NCBI GenBank assembly: GCA_027013265.1
Contig: JALUXQ010000023.1
Coordinates: forward strand, 1 to 21,886
From: Campylobacteraceae bacterium
Lineage (GTDB): Bacteria > Campylobacterota > Campylobacteria > Campylobacterales > Sulfurospirillaceae
Length of the DNA stretch: 21,886 nucleotides
Direction of reading: 5' to 3'
A program made the translations under genes and the position numbers. The notes beneath the pieces are model-generated. The model was given only the letters and a program-made list of their open reading frames with translations, ran no database searches and was not told the DNA's origin. This document shows positions 20,613 through 21,886 of this stretch, in pieces; the first letter of the stretch is position 1, and every line of letters starts with the position of its first letter.

Positions 20613-21886
20613 CTATTCCAAAATACTCTCTTCTCCTAAAATATCAATCTCTTCAGGCTCTTTTTTAGGACATCTTGCGATACTTGCTACTATATCATCG
20701 CCCGAAACACTTACAACTTTAACCCCGCTTGTATTTCTTCCTGCTTTTCTGATAGTTTGCATATCAACTCTTATCATCTTTCCACTGCTTCCAAGTGCCA
20801 TCAAATCTTTGTTTTCATCAACGATAACAACACCCACTAAGTCTTTGGTTTTAGGAGTCAACTTCATAGCTATCACTCCCTTACCACCTCTTTTTTGCAA
20901 GCGATACTCTTGTGCTGTTGTCCTCTTTCCTATACCTTTTTCACTGACTGTCAAGAGTTCATCTTCTTCACTAAATATCACAGTTGCACCAACTACTTCA
21001 TCATTTTTCTCTTTAAATCTGATGCCAGTCACCCCTCTTGCAGTTCTGCCTAACTCTCTAGTGTCGTTGATATCAAATCTTATACACATTCCTTTTTTTG
21101 TAACTATAAAGAGGTTTTGGATATCTTTTGTCGCTATCTTGGCAGTGACAAGCTCATCATCATCATCTAGTGTTATGGCTCTAACACCCACTGATCTTAT
21201 GTTCTTAAATTCAGCTAGATTTGTCCTTTTTACTATACCATTTCTTGTGAAAAATGCCAAAGATTTATCTTCACTAAAGTCAGTAGTCGGGATTATCTCC
21301 ATTATCTTCTCATCAGCATGTAGCTGGATGAGATTTACCACAGCTTTTCCTTTTGCAGTTCTGCTTCCCTCAGGTATCCTATACACCTTCAACCAGTATA
21401 ATTGTCCACGGTCAGTTACAAACATCAAGGTATCATGAGTGTTTGAAACGAAAAAGTTCTCTATAAAGTCATCATCATAAGTAGTAAGTGCTGTTTTGCC
21501 TTTACCACCTCTTTTTTGTTTTTCATATGATTTTAGAGGAACTCGTTTTATATAACCTCTGTGAGTGATAGTGACAACCATAGGCTCATTTGGAATCAAA
21601 TCTTCTATATCTATATCATCATAATTATCTTCTATCTCGGTGATACGAGGTGACTTGAACTTCTCTTTTATCTCTATGAGCTCTTTTTTGATCAAGTCAT
21701 TTAAGATAGTTTCGCTTTTTAGTATAGAGTTTAATCTCTTCATCTCTTTTTTAAGAGCAGCTAGTTCATTTTCTATCTTCTCTCTTTCAAGTCCTGTGAG
21801 TCTTTGGAGTTTCATATCCAAAATTGCACTTGCTTGAATCTCACTCAAACCAAATGTAGAGACTAAGCCTTCTTTCGCATCTTTCG
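20613..21886 (-). CDS. gyrA: DNA gyrase subunit A (partial, 5' end outside window)
   Basis: The C-terminal ~424 residues of GyrA; the frame is open to the right edge and enters mid-protein. It begins with the end of the breakage-reunion domain's coiled coil (LSEIQASAILDMKLQRLTGLE) and continues into the six-bladed beta-propeller that wraps DNA. Two exact GyrA-box motifs QKRGGKG are encoded at 21518-21498 (blade 1) and 20897-20877; degenerate blade motifs such as GRTARG and GRNTSG lie between and after. The tail is acidic (ending EEIDILGEESILE), as in many GyrA proteins, where it tunes supercoiling. The longest frame with a start codon (TTG, 21848) is internal and not the true start. The quinolone-resistance region lies outside the window. 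Confidence 0.97.
   Translation of the reverse strand, partial: KDAKEGLVSTFGLSEIQASAILDMKLQRLTGLEREKIENELAALKKEMKRLNSILKSETILNDLIKKELIEIKEKFKSPRITEIEDNYDDIDIEDLIPNEPMVVTITHRGYIKRVPLKSYEKQKRGGKGKTALTTYDDDFIENFFVSNTHDTLMFVTDRGQLYWLKVYRIPEGSRTAKGKAVVNLIQLHADEKIMEIIPTTDFSEDKSLAFFTRNGIVKRTNLAEFKNIRSVGVRAITLDDDDELVTAKIATKDIQNLFIVTKKGMCIRFDINDTRELGRTARGVTGIRFKEKNDEVVGATVIFSEEDELLTVSEKGIGKRTTAQEYRLQKRGGKGVIAMKLTPKTKDLVGVVIVDENKDLMALGSSGKMIRVDMQTIRKAGRNTSGVKVVSVSGDDIVASIARCPKKEPEEIDILGEESILE

Noticed and set aside
20877..20897. Second exact GyrA-box (QKRGGKG) as an unusual duplication
   Set aside because: A box-like RGGKG motif in a later propeller blade is common in GyrA proteins.
20470..21438. 322-codon plus-strand open frame opposite gyrA and flgP
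   Set aside because: It is antisense to a certain gyrA, has Ser/Phe/Leu-rich shadow composition and no family signature. Other plus-strand frames opposite infB and the chemoreceptors were dropped for the same reason.

Overview
The window looks like a chromosomal segment of a Campylobacterota (epsilonproteobacterial) genome, probably a Sulfurimonas-like or related free-living member rather than Campylobacter or Helicobacter themselves. The reasons are AT-rich DNA, gene order recalled from Campylobacter jejuni (gyrA-flgP-flgQ-flgR-asd; M23 peptidase-lpxC-tsaB-like-thrB-ylxR-infB-rbfA-rimP; hemE-radical SAM; ubiE-xseA), and family-specific proteins such as FlgP/FlgQ. Genus assignment is inference. 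There is no sign of a prophage, insertion sequence, CRISPR array, tRNA or rRNA, and no gene-free stretch over 300 bases. All genes but one lie on the minus strand, so the biological reading order runs from high to low coordinates.

Reading in that order: (1) 21886-15373 is a tightly packed block: gyrA (5' end outside the window), the flagellar basal-disk lipoprotein gene flgP, its partner flgQ, the sigma-54 activator flgR, asd (aspartate semialdehyde dehydrogenase), hemE and a radical-SAM gene coupled to hemE. (2) 15199-13553 is a stand-alone transmembrane chemoreceptor with a periplasmic CxxCH heme-binding motif. (3) 13452-4059 is a long housekeeping run: DHH phosphoesterase, membrane-anchored M23 peptidase, lpxC, a short TsaB-like gene, thrB, ylxR, infB, rbfA, rimP and ribD. 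It mixes envelope synthesis, threonine synthesis, tRNA modification, translation initiation/ribosome maturation and riboflavin synthesis. (4) 3997-1 holds a DUF4395 membrane protein, a soluble CZB (zinc-binding) chemoreceptor, a convergent plus-strand DUF309 gene, and the ubiE-xseA pair (xseA runs off the left edge).

The most unusual signal is around lpxC. The conserved LpxC N-terminus has no ATG, GTG or TTG in frame. The reading frame is closed upstream by a TAA, and the codon at the exact position of the family's initiator Met is ATC, 6 nt after an AAGGA Shine-Dalgarno. Just upstream sit an in-frame 5-codon ORF and a perfect 12-bp inverted repeat whose loop contains TATAAT. This looks like a non-canonical start codon within a possible regulatory leader for the committed step of lipid A synthesis. 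Several computed longest ORFs (infB, CZB chemoreceptor, DUF309) start upstream of the likely real start; corrected starts are given.
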